DNA of 64,000 bases from Paraburkholderia metrosideri. Its GTDB lineage: Bacteria; Pseudomonadota; Gammaproteobacteria; Burkholderiales; Burkholderiaceae. The position numbers and the translations under genes were made by a program. Shown here in pieces: positions 36,650 to 45,495 of this stretch. The stretch spans positions 434,001-498,000 of the forward strand of contig NZ_CAJHCP010000006.1 in the NCBI RefSeq assembly GCF_904848625.1, in the 5' to 3' direction. Numbering within the stretch: position 1 is the stretch's first letter; every line of letters starts with the position of its first letter. The notes below the pieces were generated by a model, which saw only the letters and a list, made by a program, of their open reading frames with translations, made no database searches and had not been told where the DNA came from.

Positions 36650-36696
36650 GCTCTGTCTCCGCTGATTGTGCGATGTTCTGGCTGTCTGCCGGCTGA

Positions 36697-37356
36697 TTAG
36701 CTATCGGTCGGAATCGGACCGCTGGCACCCGGCGGCGGATTGGGCAACCACGAAAGACTGTCGAAGCCTTTGGTCAGGTACCCGCCATCGCCCTCGGCCG
36801 CGCCATAGCCAAAATGCGCGTAGGCCATCGTGTTGCTATACAGCGAGACAATCGCCGTGCTGCGTACCGTGTTGAAAAATGGCGATCCCGCCAGCGCCGC
36901 GACATCCTCTGCCTGCGCGGCGGGCGTGCGGGTGAGCCAGTCCGAGCCCGCTTTCGCGTCGAGTTGTTTGACGCCGTCCGCAAGTTGCTGACGCACCGCC
37001 GGATCGGCCTTCGCTTTTGCGTCGAGATCTTTAACCACTAGCGCGTAGACCGCCGTGTCGAGCGTGGCATGCGGGTAGAGCTGACGGGTGAACGCAAGTA
37101 TCACTTCGCCTTGATGGGTATCGAGACCCTGGAGTTCGAGCGCCCACGCACGGCTCGGTGCGAGCGTCGACAGTATTGAAGAGAATGCGAGCGTGCCCAT
37201 TAGCACGCCGGTGCCTCTTAGCAGTTCGCGTCGCGTGAGCGGAATGCGCAACGCCGCAGAAGCTGCCCGCGCCGCGTGGTCTTCGTGGGGGTGATCGTGA
37301 TGATGCGCATGGGACGCGTGATCGGACGCGACGATCGGAATGACCGCTTTTTTCAT
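36697..37356 (-). CDS. Gluconate 2-dehydrogenase subunit 3 family protein, Tat signal
   Basis: A 219-residue small subunit that escorts the GMC oxidoreductase to the periplasm. A His-rich N-terminal stretch (HASHAHHHDHPHEDHAARA, residues 13-31) precedes the twin-arginine motif LTRRELLRGTG near residue 42 and a hydrophobic segment. AAGGAG lies before the ATG at 37356. The GMC gene follows immediately. The His-rich leader before the Tat motif is unusual and might bind metal; no function is known for it. Confidence 0.88.
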   Translation of the reverse strand: MKKAVIPIVASDHASHAHHHDHPHEDHAARAASAALRIPLTRRELLRGTGVLMGTLAFSSILSTLAPSRAWALELQGLDTHQGEVILAFTRQLYPHATLDTAVYALVVKDLDAKAKADPAVRQQLADGVKQLDAKAGSDWLTRTPAAQAEDVAALAGSPFFNTVRSTAIVSLYSNTMAYAHFGYGAAEGDGGYLTKGFDSLSWLPNPPPGASGPIPTDS

Positions 37357-37411
37357 GTCTGTCTCCTTGTGGGGCAATGCAACTACGCGCGGCGGCCGCC
37401 TGGATTACTTG

Positions 37412-37810
37412 CTATTGATAGTGGCCGTAGCGTTCCAGCACTTCAATCTTGTAGCCATCGGGATCCTGAATAAAAAAGTAACGCGCCAGTAGCTCGCCGT
37501 TATCGTTATGAAATTCGCGCAGATCGTTGGGGGTCATGCCGAGATCGATCAGACGTTGGCGTTCTCCTTTCGCATCGTCGACACAGAACGCCACGTGACC
37601 GTAGCCGTCACCGTGCGAATACGGTTCGGCGCGACCTTTATTCCACGTGAGTTCGATTTCCGCGTCGGCCTCGCCGTTGCGCAGATAGACGAGTGAGAAC
37701 TCCGGAAAGTCGAGCCGGTGCGCTACGTCGAAGTTGAAAGCCTTTTGATAGAACTGCAGCGAGCGCGGCAGATCCTGCACCCGAATCATCGTGTGGATGA
37801 GTTTGGCCAT
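37412..37810 (-). CDS. VOC family protein, probable lactoylglutathione lyase
   Basis: A 132-residue glyoxalase I-type metalloenzyme that would convert the methylglyoxal-glutathione adduct to S-lactoylglutathione. The expected metal ligands are visible: His6 (KLIHTMIRV), a Glu in the EIELTWN segment near residue 55, His in GYGHVAFCV near 74, and Glu in YKIEVLERYG near 124. The spacing matches E. coli GloA closely. It lies upstream of the GMC genes, though its promoter link to them is unknown. Confidence 0.88.
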   Translation of the reverse strand: MAKLIHTMIRVQDLPRSLQFYQKAFNFDVAHRLDFPEFSLVYLRNGEADAEIELTWNKGRAEPYSHGDGYGHVAFCVDDAKGERQRLIDLGMTPNDLREFHNDNGELLARYFFIQDPDGYKIEVLERYGHYQ

Positions 37811-38150
37811 CGGTGTCCCCTCCTGTTTGAATGAAGTTTAGGAGGCCCGACACGCGAGTGGTAATGCACGGCTAAATCGTTCCAGGGACTTGCCCTATGT
37901 TGCAGGCGCGTCGCGCATCTGACATTTGATGCAGGTTGGAACAGGCAAGCACTCAGGGACGGGACGCCGCGTCAGGTTGCGATGCAGCACCCGGCCTCGC
38001 GCACTGTCACTGGGGATTACGGCATCAGGCAAAACCCGATAACGATACAGTGCGATGGTGTGTGCGGTAAAGCACGTTCAAGTCTGCTTTTCTTTTTGCT
38101 TAAACGGTCACGCATGAATGAGATGACGAACGACGATGCTCGCATCGCAT
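37811..38150. other. Intergenic region with no recognised element
   Basis: This lies between the glyoxalase start and the acyl-CoA ligase stop, both minus strand. Short open frames lack family signal or ribosome sites. I see no strong hairpin or promoter. Confidence 0.5.
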
Positions 38151-39812
38151 TCAGGTTTTCGCCGCCGGTGGATTCGCTCGGTTGCCGACTTCCGCACGCA
38201 ATGCGTTGCGAATCACCTTGCCAGTCGCTGTCATGGGAAGACTGTCGACGAAGCGTATCTCGCGCGGATATTCATGTGCGGCGAGCCGTGTTTTGACATG
38301 CTGCTGAATCTCGCGCACCAGCGCATCATCGCCGATAAACCCCGCTTTCAACACCACGAACGCCATTACGATTTCGGTGCGCTCGCTATCGGGTGCACCG
38401 ATCACCGCAGCCATCGAAACGGCCGGATGGCGCAGCAACGAATCTTCAATCGACGCCGGTCCAATGCGATAACCGGCACTCGTGATGACATCGTCGCCAC
38501 GGCCAACAAAACGAATAAAGCCGTCCACGTCGCACGTGCCGAGGTCGCCGGTTACGAGGAACCTGCCGCGAAATTTTTCGCGCGTCGCCGCTTCGTTGCC
38601 CCAGTAACCGAGAAACATCACGGGATCGGGCGAGGCCACCGCGATATCGCCGATCGCGCCTCGCGGCACTTCATTGCCATTCGCATCGATGATCGCCACA
38701 TGATGGCCTGGCGCCGCGCGCCCGATCGCGCCGACGCTCGGCTCGAACAGCGCTGCGCATGACGTCACGACGACGTTGCATTCGGTCTGCCCATAGAACT
38801 CGTTGATCGTCACACCCAATGCCCGGCGTCCCCAGCCAATCAGTTCTTCGCCAAGCGATTCGCCGCCGCTTGCCACTGAGCGCAAGACCAGATTCCAGCG
38901 CTCGGGACGCTCGACGCCGCGCATCATCTTCAGCGCGGTGGGGGGGAGAAAAGTATGCGAGACCTCATGACGCGCCATCAGATCGAAAGCGGCCTCGCCG
39001 TCGAACTTCGCAAAGCGGCGCGCGAGTACCGCCACGCCGTGATGCCAGGACGGCAATAACACATCGAACAAACCGCCGATCCATGCCCAGTCCGCCGGGG
39101 TCCAGATTAGCGTGGCGTGCGCAGGAAAACCCTGTTGCGACATCTCGACACCCGGCAGGTGGCCGAGCAGCACACGGTGGCCATGCAACGCGCCCTTCGG
39201 CTTGCCCGTCGTACCCGATGTATAGATGATGATGGCGGGATCGTCCGCACTGGTGTCAACGGGAATGAAGTCGGCGGGCGCGCTGTTCAACGCGAGCCAG
39301 AATGAACGCACATGCGACGAGGCAGCCTCATCGTCCTGATCGTGATCGACGCTGAACACATCGCGTAATGCGGGCAACGACGCGCGGATTTCGTCGATCT
39401 TCTGCACACCGGCGCGATCGGTTATCAGCGCGACCGCGCCGCTATCGGCCAGACGATGCTCGATCGCATCCACGCCGAATAGTGCGAAAAGCGGCACGGC
39501 CACCATGCCGGCCTTGTATGCAGCGAGGTGCGCGATTGCCGTTTCGATCGACTGTGACAGGAAGATACCGACGCGGTCGCCGCGTTGCGCGCCGCACGCC
39601 TGCAATGCATTGGCAAAGCGGTCGGACAGCGTCTTCAACTGGTCGAACGTATAACGCGTTGCGTTGCCTTCCGCGTCTTCGTAGATCAACGCAAGCCGGC
39701 CTGACCCATCAGCCCATTTATCGCATACGTCGACGCCCATGTTGTAGCGCGCAGGAATGTGCCACGCAAAATTGTCTGTCAGCGATTCGTAGGTTTGGCC
39801 GTCGAGGTCCAT
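38151..39812 (-). CDS. Acyl-CoA synthetase (AMP-binding), medium-chain type
   Basis: A 553-residue ligase that activates a carboxylic acid through an acyl adenylate. The ATP motif is IIIYTSGTTGKPKGALHGH near residue 193, YGQTECNVV near 340, TGDLGTCDVDGFIRFVGRGDD near 420, and the catalytic lysine is in LPMTATGKVIRN near 532. The ATG at 39812 has GGAG upstream. It is near a LysR gene and PimFCD-like genes but separated from them by a glycosyltransferase gene. It may supply their acyl-CoA substrate; this is not proven. Confidence 0.9.
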   Translation of the reverse strand: MDLDGQTYESLTDNFAWHIPARYNMGVDVCDKWADGSGRLALIYEDAEGNATRYTFDQLKTLSDRFANALQACGAQRGDRVGIFLSQSIETAIAHLAAYKAGMVAVPLFALFGVDAIEHRLADSGAVALITDRAGVQKIDEIRASLPALRDVFSVDHDQDDEAASSHVRSFWLALNSAPADFIPVDTSADDPAIIIYTSGTTGKPKGALHGHRVLLGHLPGVEMSQQGFPAHATLIWTPADWAWIGGLFDVLLPSWHHGVAVLARRFAKFDGEAAFDLMARHEVSHTFLPPTALKMMRGVERPERWNLVLRSVASGGESLGEELIGWGRRALGVTINEFYGQTECNVVVTSCAALFEPSVGAIGRAAPGHHVAIIDANGNEVPRGAIGDIAVASPDPVMFLGYWGNEAATREKFRGRFLVTGDLGTCDVDGFIRFVGRGDDVITSAGYRIGPASIEDSLLRHPAVSMAAVIGAPDSERTEIVMAFVVLKAGFIGDDALVREIQQHVKTRLAAHEYPREIRFVDSLPMTATGKVIRNALRAEVGNRANPPAAKT

Positions 39813-40142
39813 TGCGTCTCCTTCGCTTCTTTATAGGGATCGAACTCTATGTTGCGCTCTTTCGAGCATTGATCTGGTTACCGACAGGCATTCAACGTGA
39901 CCCGATTGAATTCGGTATGTATGACATCCCCGCCACTTTCCGGACCAATTTACCGGCAACCTCAACGATTCGCGACAACTGATGTGCATTTAACGACGAT
40001 TGTGCAATGCGATAAATCTGCCGGTCTAGTATCCGGAAGACGGCTCGCCGGTACTGCGATGTCTGACTTCGCATGCCCGTCATTCGCGCTCCTCGTCAAT
40101 GTGAGCCGCCCGTTTCAATGAACAGCCTCTTCGGGATACTTT
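39813..40142. other. Divergent intergenic region, AT-richer
   Basis: This lies between the acyl-CoA synthetase start and the glycosyltransferase start. It is richer in A and T than most of the window. I see no gene, clear promoter pair or repeat. Confidence 0.45.
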
Positions 40143-41012
40143 ATGAGCAAAGCGCGATTTGCGTCGTTCTGGCATGGCCCTGATCTCTCACCGTATGAAC
40201 TGGCGTGCCTGAGATCGTTCACGGCCTATGGTAACGAAGTCGCTTTATATAGTTACCATGAAGTCAAGAATCTGCCGAAGGGCGTCGTCGCGAAAGACGC
40301 CAGCACGATACTTTCGTCCGACTCGTTGAATGACTTCCCCATTCACGGGGTGCCCTCCATGGCGCATTTCACGGATTATTTCCGATTCGTGATGTTCACC
40401 AGAACCGACGAAATCTGGGTCGATACCGACATGCTTCTATTGCGGGATTTCGATCTCGCGCTATCGGGCGACCTGATCGGCAAAGAATCGCCGACCAGCA
40501 TTTGCACCGCCCTATTGCGTCTCGATCCGAATAACGCGCGCCTGCAGGATCTGATCAGACGGGTCGAGGGAATGAAGGGCACGCATATCAATTGGGGCGA
40601 CACCGGTCCGCGCCTCCTCACTGCGGTGTACGGCGTGAAGGCGGGTTTGCCCGAGAGCGTGTTTTATCCGGTTCATTTCGACGACTACTACAAAGTATTT
40701 CTGCCGAAGTACATGGATGAATGCGCGGCCTTATGCAAAGACGCCTATACGCTGCACCTCTGGAATAATCGCGTCGTGAAGCTGGGACTGTTCAAGCGGA
40801 TCGGACCGCCTGCTGGTTCGTTTCTGCACCACGTGTTCGCGACCTTGGGTTCAAATAATCTGTTCCACGAGTTCTATCCGTCCAGCGTGATGGAAACGAT
40901 GATCGATAATGCGGTTCAGAAAGTCGGACGTGACGAAGGGGTTCGAAAACTCTTGCAGATAGGCGTCCCTCTGGTAAAGACGGCGATTGGGCGCAGACTC
41001 CGCCCTCAATAA
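40143..41012 (+). CDS. GT32-like glycosyltransferase with DxD motif
   Basis: A 289-residue protein resembling capsular or lipopolysaccharide sugar transferases. The start FASFWHGPDLSPYELACLRS and the metal/nucleotide-sugar motif EIWVDTDMLLLRDFDL near residue 93 (DTD) are diagnostic, with CTALLRLDPNN near 120. The base composition is visibly poorer in G+C than the flanking metabolic genes, and it interrupts an acyl-CoA metabolism region, which suggests acquisition. No partner sugar genes are adjacent. The acceptor is unknown. Confidence 0.78.
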   Translation: MSKARFASFWHGPDLSPYELACLRSFTAYGNEVALYSYHEVKNLPKGVVAKDASTILSSDSLNDFPIHGVPSMAHFTDYFRFVMFTRTDEIWVDTDMLLLRDFDLALSGDLIGKESPTSICTALLRLDPNNARLQDLIRRVEGMKGTHINWGDTGPRLLTAVYGVKAGLPESVFYPVHFDDYYKVFLPKYMDECAALCKDAYTLHLWNNRVVKLGLFKRIGPPAGSFLHHVFATLGSNNLFHEFYPSSVMETMIDNAVQKVGRDEGVRKLLQIGVPLVKTAIGRRLRPQ

Positions 41013-41021
41013 CACGGCAGG

Positions 41022-41930
41022 TCAAACAGAAAGTCCCCTGCCGCTGCCATGCGCCTGCTGCAAGATAAATTCGATAAAAGTCGCAGCAGCGCGCGTGTGA
41101 TGCCGGTTCGGCATATAAAGCAGGTACATGTGCGTGCCAAAGATGCTTAGGCGCCATTCATCGAGTGTGGTCACGACATCGCCGCGTTTCAGATCGTCCT
41201 GCACGACGTAATCCGGCACGAGGCCAACGCCCAACCCAGCCTGGATGGCCTGACGCAAAAACAAAAAATTCTCGGAGATGAGGGTCGGCTCCAGCAGAAC
41301 TTCGTGCCGTTCGTCGCGCAGATACGCGGCCACCCGCAACTGCCTGCCGACTACCGCTGCGGTGATAAGCGGCGCGGTACGCAAATCGTCGAGTTTCGCG
41401 GGCATGCCGTGCGTTTGCGCAAAAGCGGGCGAAGCGCATGCCACATAACTCACCGGCCCCATGTCGCGTGCCACCAGATTTTGCGGCGGCTCCGACATCA
41501 CGCGTACGGCGATATCCACTTCGTCGCGCATCAGGTCTTCGACGCGGTTTTCAAAGAGCACGTCCAGCACGATGCCAGGATAAAGACGCTTGAACGCGAT
41601 CAACCAGTCGGACATCACCAGCTGACCGTAGCCACTAGGCACACTGAGCCGCACGCGGCCTTGCAGGCTCTGCCCGAGCGTCGTCACCGATTCACGTGCG
41701 GCCAGCAGTGCATTCTGGATCGTGCGGCCATGCTCGTATAACTGCAGACCGATCTCGGTCGGCTCGACGCGCCGCGTGGTACGCCGCACCAGTTGCAAAC
41801 CGATTGAACGCTCAAGCTGATTCAGGTGATAACTCACGTTCGCGCGGCTCATTTTCAGCCGGCGTGCGGCCTCGCTCAGATTGCCGGCGTCGAGAATGTC
41901 GACCAGCAGGGTCAGCGAGTTGACGTCCAT
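41022..41930 (-). CDS. LysR family transcriptional regulator
   Basis: A 302-residue regulator. The N-terminal winged helix reads AGNLSEAARRLKMSRANVSY near residue 16. The effector domain follows with the typical RVRLSVPSGYGQLV near 92 and DIAVRVMSEPPQNLVARDMG near 140. The start at 41930 is preceded by AAAGGCG. It is divergent from the PimF-like gene, with overlapping TGTCAA/TTGACA inverted repeats between them, so it probably controls that operon and itself. The inducer is unknown. Confidence 0.9.
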   Translation of the reverse strand: MDVNSLTLLVDILDAGNLSEAARRLKMSRANVSYHLNQLERSIGLQLVRRTTRRVEPTEIGLQLYEHGRTIQNALLAARESVTTLGQSLQGRVRLSVPSGYGQLVMSDWLIAFKRLYPGIVLDVLFENRVEDLMRDEVDIAVRVMSEPPQNLVARDMGPVSYVACASPAFAQTHGMPAKLDDLRTAPLITAAVVGRQLRVAAYLRDERHEVLLEPTLISENFLFLRQAIQAGLGVGLVPDYVVQDDLKRGDVVTTLDEWRLSIFGTHMYLLYMPNRHHTRAAATFIEFILQQAHGSGRGLSV

Positions 41931-41941
41931 GGCGGCGCCTT

Positions 41942-41969
41942 TGTCAAAATAATTTTGACAGTCTGTCAA
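41942..41969. promoter_or_regulatory. Overlapping inverted repeats, candidate LysR binding site
   Basis: TGTCAAAAT-A-ATTTTGACA (41942-41960) and TTGACAG-T-CTGTCAA (41955-41969) are both perfect inverted repeats sharing a TTGACA arm. A further TTGTCAA lies about 15 bases on (near 41982). The site lies between the LysR gene and its divergent target. Confidence 0.65.
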
Positions 41970-42072
41970 TCGTTGATGTGATTGTCAATAAACCTTGACC
42001 ACTCCACAATCAGACAAATTCGCCAGACCCGGCCCGCCTACTGCCGCCGGCACACAAGTATGGAGACAACTG

Positions 42073-44193
42073 ATGACCCTCACCCCTTCGACCGACGTTG
42101 TCACGCGCGAATTGCGCGGCAAAGTGCTGCTGGTCACCCTTGATCATGCACCGGTCAACGCGCTATCCGCCGACGTGCGGCGAGGCCTGCTGGCGGCCAT
42201 CGAGGCCGCAGATAACGATCCGGCCGTGAAGGCCGTGCTGATCGTCGGCGCGGGCCGCAATTTCATTGCAGGCGCGGATATTCGCGAGTTCGGCAAGCCG
42301 CCGCTGCCGCCCGCATTGCCGGATGTCTGCAACCGCATCGAAGCATGCGCGAAGCTGGTGGTGGCCGCGATTCATGGCGCCGCGCTCGGCGGCGGCCTGG
42401 AGGTGGCGCTCGCCGCGCATTACCGGATTGCCGTCGACGGGGCGAAACTCGGCTTGCCCGAAGTACAACTTGGCCTGTTGCCGGGCGCGGGCGGCACGCA
42501 GCGCACGCCGCGTCTGATCGGTGCACAGGCCGCACTCGATCTGATCGTCAGCGGCCGGCATGCGGGCGCTAAAGAAGCGTTGGCGCTGGGTCTCATCGAC
42601 CGCGTGGGCCACAGTGGCGATGTGCTGGCCGAGGGGCTCGCTTATGTGCAGGAACTGTTGGCCAGCCATGCGCCGGTGCGCCGCACGCGTGACGCGCTGG
42701 CACTCAGCGACCGTGCCGCGAGCCTCGCTGCCGTCGCTACCGCGCGTGCGGAGACAGCGAAAAAATCACGGGGTCTGTTCTCGCCGCTAAAAATTGTCGA
42801 TGCCGTGCAGGCCGCGATCGAACAGCCCTTTGACGAAGGCCTGCGCGTCGAACGGAACCTGTTCCTGCAATGCCTGGACAGTCCGCAACGCGCCGGTCTG
42901 ATCCACGCGTTCTTTGCCGAGCGCGAAGTACTCAAGGCGCCCGAAACCCGTCACGCAACGCCTCGCGCGCTGAACACGATCGGCGTGGTGGGCGGCGGCA
43001 CGATGGGCGCGGGCATCGCCGTCGCGATACTCGACGCCGGCCTGCCGGTGACGATGATCGAACGCGACGACGCGTCGCTCGCGCGCGGCCGTGCACACAT
43101 CGAAAAAGTCTACGACGGTCTGATCGCGAAAGGCCGTCTGAACGCCGAGAAGAAAGCCGACATCATGATGCGCTGGCAAGGCAGCACGTCATACGATGCG
43201 CTGGCCGGTTCGGACCTCGTGATCGAAGCCGTCTTCGAAGATATCGACGTGAAAAAGGCCGTATTTGCCGAACTCGATCGTGTTTGCAAGAAAGGCGCCG
43301 TACTCGCGACCAACACGTCCTATCTCGACATCGACGCGATAGCAGCCAGCGTCTCGCACCCTCAGGACGTGATCGGCCTGCACTTTTTCTCGCCGGCCAA
43401 CATCATGAAGCTGCTGGAAGTCGTGGTGCCGAAGCAGGTCAGCGCGGATGTGGTCGCCACCGCCTTCGAACTCGCGAAGAAGCTGCGCAAGACACCGGTA
43501 CGCGCGGGGGTGTGCGACGGTTTTATCGGCAACCGTGTGCTCGCGGTCTATCGCAGCGCGGCGGACGCGATGATGGAAGACGGCGCATCGCCCTATCAGA
43601 TCGACGCGGCAGTGCGCGCATTCGGCTTCGCGATGGGGCCGTTCCAGGTGGTCGATCTTGCGGGCGGCGACATCGGCTGGGCCACGCGCAAGCGCCGCGC
43701 GGCAACTCGCAATCCGGCTGCGCGCTACGTGCAGATCGCCGACCGACTGTGCGAGCGAGGCTGGTTCGGCCAGAAGACCGGCCGGGGCTTTTATCTGTAT
43801 CCCGAAGGTTCGCGCCATGGCGTGCCTGATCCGGAAGTCGAAGCAATCATCGACACCGAACGCACGCGTGCCGGCATCGCGCCGCGCACTTTCACCGATG
43901 ACGACATCATGCGTCGCTACATGGCCGCGATGATCAACGAAGGCGCGAACGTCGTGCACGAAGGCATTGCGCTGCGTCCTCTCGATGTCGACGTCACGTT
44001 CCTGTACGGCTACGGCTTTCCGCGCTATCGCGGCGGTCCGATGAAATATGCGGACACCGTCGGCCTGCCGACGATTCTCGCCGACATACGCGAGTTCGCC
44101 AAAGAAGATCCGCTATTCTGGAAAGCGTCGCCATTGTTGATCGATCTCGTGGAACGCGGCGCGGATTTCGCGAGCCTGAATCAGACGGCCTGA
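42073..44193 (+). CDS. Bifunctional enoyl-CoA hydratase/3-hydroxyacyl-CoA dehydrogenase (PimF/FadJ-like)
   Basis: A two-enzyme beta-oxidation protein of 706 residues. The N-terminal crotonase domain (1-200) has AIHGAALGGGLEVALAAHYR near residue 100 and EVQLGLLPGAGGTQR near 135. The dehydrogenase domain has the NAD motif GVVGGGTMGAGIAVAILDAG near 305, LHFFSPANIMKLLEVV near 435, and C-terminal helical repeats with GYGFPRYRGGPM near 645. GGAG precedes the ATG at 42073. It leads an operon with two acyl-CoA dehydrogenases, the arrangement of pimeloyl-CoA or dicarboxylate breakdown genes in Rhodopseudomonas. Confidence 0.92.
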   Translation: MTLTPSTDVVTRELRGKVLLVTLDHAPVNALSADVRRGLLAAIEAADNDPAVKAVLIVGAGRNFIAGADIREFGKPPLPPALPDVCNRIEACAKLVVAAIHGAALGGGLEVALAAHYRIAVDGAKLGLPEVQLGLLPGAGGTQRTPRLIGAQAALDLIVSGRHAGAKEALALGLIDRVGHSGDVLAEGLAYVQELLASHAPVRRTRDALALSDRAASLAAVATARAETAKKSRGLFSPLKIVDAVQAAIEQPFDEGLRVERNLFLQCLDSPQRAGLIHAFFAEREVLKAPETRHATPRALNTIGVVGGGTMGAGIAVAILDAGLPVTMIERDDASLARGRAHIEKVYDGLIAKGRLNAEKKADIMMRWQGSTSYDALAGSDLVIEAVFEDIDVKKAVFAELDRVCKKGAVLATNTSYLDIDAIAASVSHPQDVIGLHFFSPANIMKLLEVVVPKQVSADVVATAFELAKKLRKTPVRAGVCDGFIGNRVLAVYRSAADAMMEDGASPYQIDAAVRAFGFAMGPFQVVDLAGGDIGWATRKRRAATRNPAARYVQIADRLCERGWFGQKTGRGFYLYPEGSRHGVPDPEVEAIIDTERTRAGIAPRTFTDDDIMRRYMAAMINEGANVVHEGIALRPLDVDVTFLYGYGFPRYRGGPMKYADTVGLPTILADIREFAKEDPLFWKASPLLIDLVERGADFASLNQTA

Positions 44194-44274
44194 AGCGGAT
44201 AGCTGATCTTCTGAACCCTCTCGACCGGTGCTGAAACAAACACCGGTCTGCTCAAACTTTACGGAAGAACCGTC

Positions 44275-45483
44275 ATGGATCTGAACTTCACTCCCGAAGA
44301 AGAAGCGTTTCGCGCAGACGTGCGGGCGTTCTTGCGCGACAGTTTACCGTCACGTCTATCCGGCAAAGTACACGGCGGCCGCCGGCTCACGCGCGACGAC
44401 ATGGCGCAATGGCACGCGATTCTGAATGCGCAAGGCTGGCTCGCGAATCATTGGCCAAAGGAATATGGCGGCCCCGGCTGGAACGCCGTGCAAAAGTTTA
44501 TCTTCGAAAACGAATGTGCATTGGCAGGTGCGCCACGCGTGGTGCCCTTCGGCGTCAACATGCTCGGCCCCGTGCTGATCAAATATGGTAATGACGCACA
44601 AAAGCAGCATTGGCTGCCGCGCATTCTCGACGGCGCCGACTGGTGGTGCCAGGGGTACTCTGAACCGGGCGCGGGCTCCGATCTCGCCTCGGTTAAAACC
44701 AGCGCGGTGCGCGGCAACGACGATCAGGGCGAGTACTACATCGTCAACGGCCAGAAGACATGGACCACGCTAGGTCATTACGCGAACATGATTTTCTGCC
44801 TCGTGCGTACCGCGACCGACGTGCGCAAGCAGGAAGGCATCAGCTTCTTGCTGATCGACATGAATACGCCTGGCGTCGAGGTACGGCCCATCATCACGCT
44901 CGACGGCGAGCATGAAGTCAACGAAGTCTTTTTCACCGATGTGCGCGTGCCGGTCGCCAACCTCGTCGGCGAAGAGAACAAGGGCTGGACTTACGCTAAA
45001 TATCTGCTCACCTATGAACGCACGAATATTGCGGGCGTTGGCTTCTCGGTGGCCGCGTTCAATCGCCTGCGCAAGATCGCTGCCAAACAGCGGCGCAATG
45101 GCCGGCCGCTGTCTGAAGACCCGACGTTCGCGGCGCGCATGGCACGCGTCGAAATCGATCTCGAGAACATGAAGACGACCAACCTGCGTGTGATCGCTGC
45201 GGTAGCAGGCGGCGGCGTGCCCGGCGCGGAAAGTTCGATGCTGAAGATTCGCGGCACCGAAATCCGCCAGGAAATCTCATCTCTCACGCGGCGTGCGATG
45301 GGGGCTTATGCACAGCCATTCGTTGAAGAAGCCTTGCACGATGGATTCGACGGCACACCGATTGGACCCGACGAAGCCGCGAGCGCCGCTTCGCTCTACT
45401 TCAATAATCGCAAGCTGTCGATCTTCGGCGGTTCGAACGAAATCCAGAAGAACATCATTTCCAAAATGATCCTCGGACTGTAA
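44275..45483 (+). CDS. Acyl-CoA dehydrogenase, PimC-like large subunit
   Basis: A 402-residue FAD enzyme that would introduce the first double bond in an acyl-CoA. Motifs are GYSEPGAGSDLASVKTSAVR near residue 127 (flavin and substrate binding), YYIVNGQKTWTT near 155 and the C-terminal IFGGSNEIQKNIISKMILGL. The start MDLNFTPEEEAFR and the pairing with a second, shorter paralogue 12 bases downstream match the pimeloyl-CoA dehydrogenase large and small subunits. The substrate (dicarboxyl-CoA or another) is inferred from this arrangement only. Confidence 0.88.
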   Translation: MDLNFTPEEEAFRADVRAFLRDSLPSRLSGKVHGGRRLTRDDMAQWHAILNAQGWLANHWPKEYGGPGWNAVQKFIFENECALAGAPRVVPFGVNMLGPVLIKYGNDAQKQHWLPRILDGADWWCQGYSEPGAGSDLASVKTSAVRGNDDQGEYYIVNGQKTWTTLGHYANMIFCLVRTATDVRKQEGISFLLIDMNTPGVEVRPIITLDGEHEVNEVFFTDVRVPVANLVGEENKGWTYAKYLLTYERTNIAGVGFSVAAFNRLRKIAAKQRRNGRPLSEDPTFAARMARVEIDLENMKTTNLRVIAAVAGGGVPGAESSMLKIRGTEIRQEISSLTRRAMGAYAQPFVEEALHDGFDGTPIGPDEAASAASLYFNNRKLSIFGGSNEIQKNIISKMILGL

Positions 45484-45495
45484 GGGGCGCATGTC

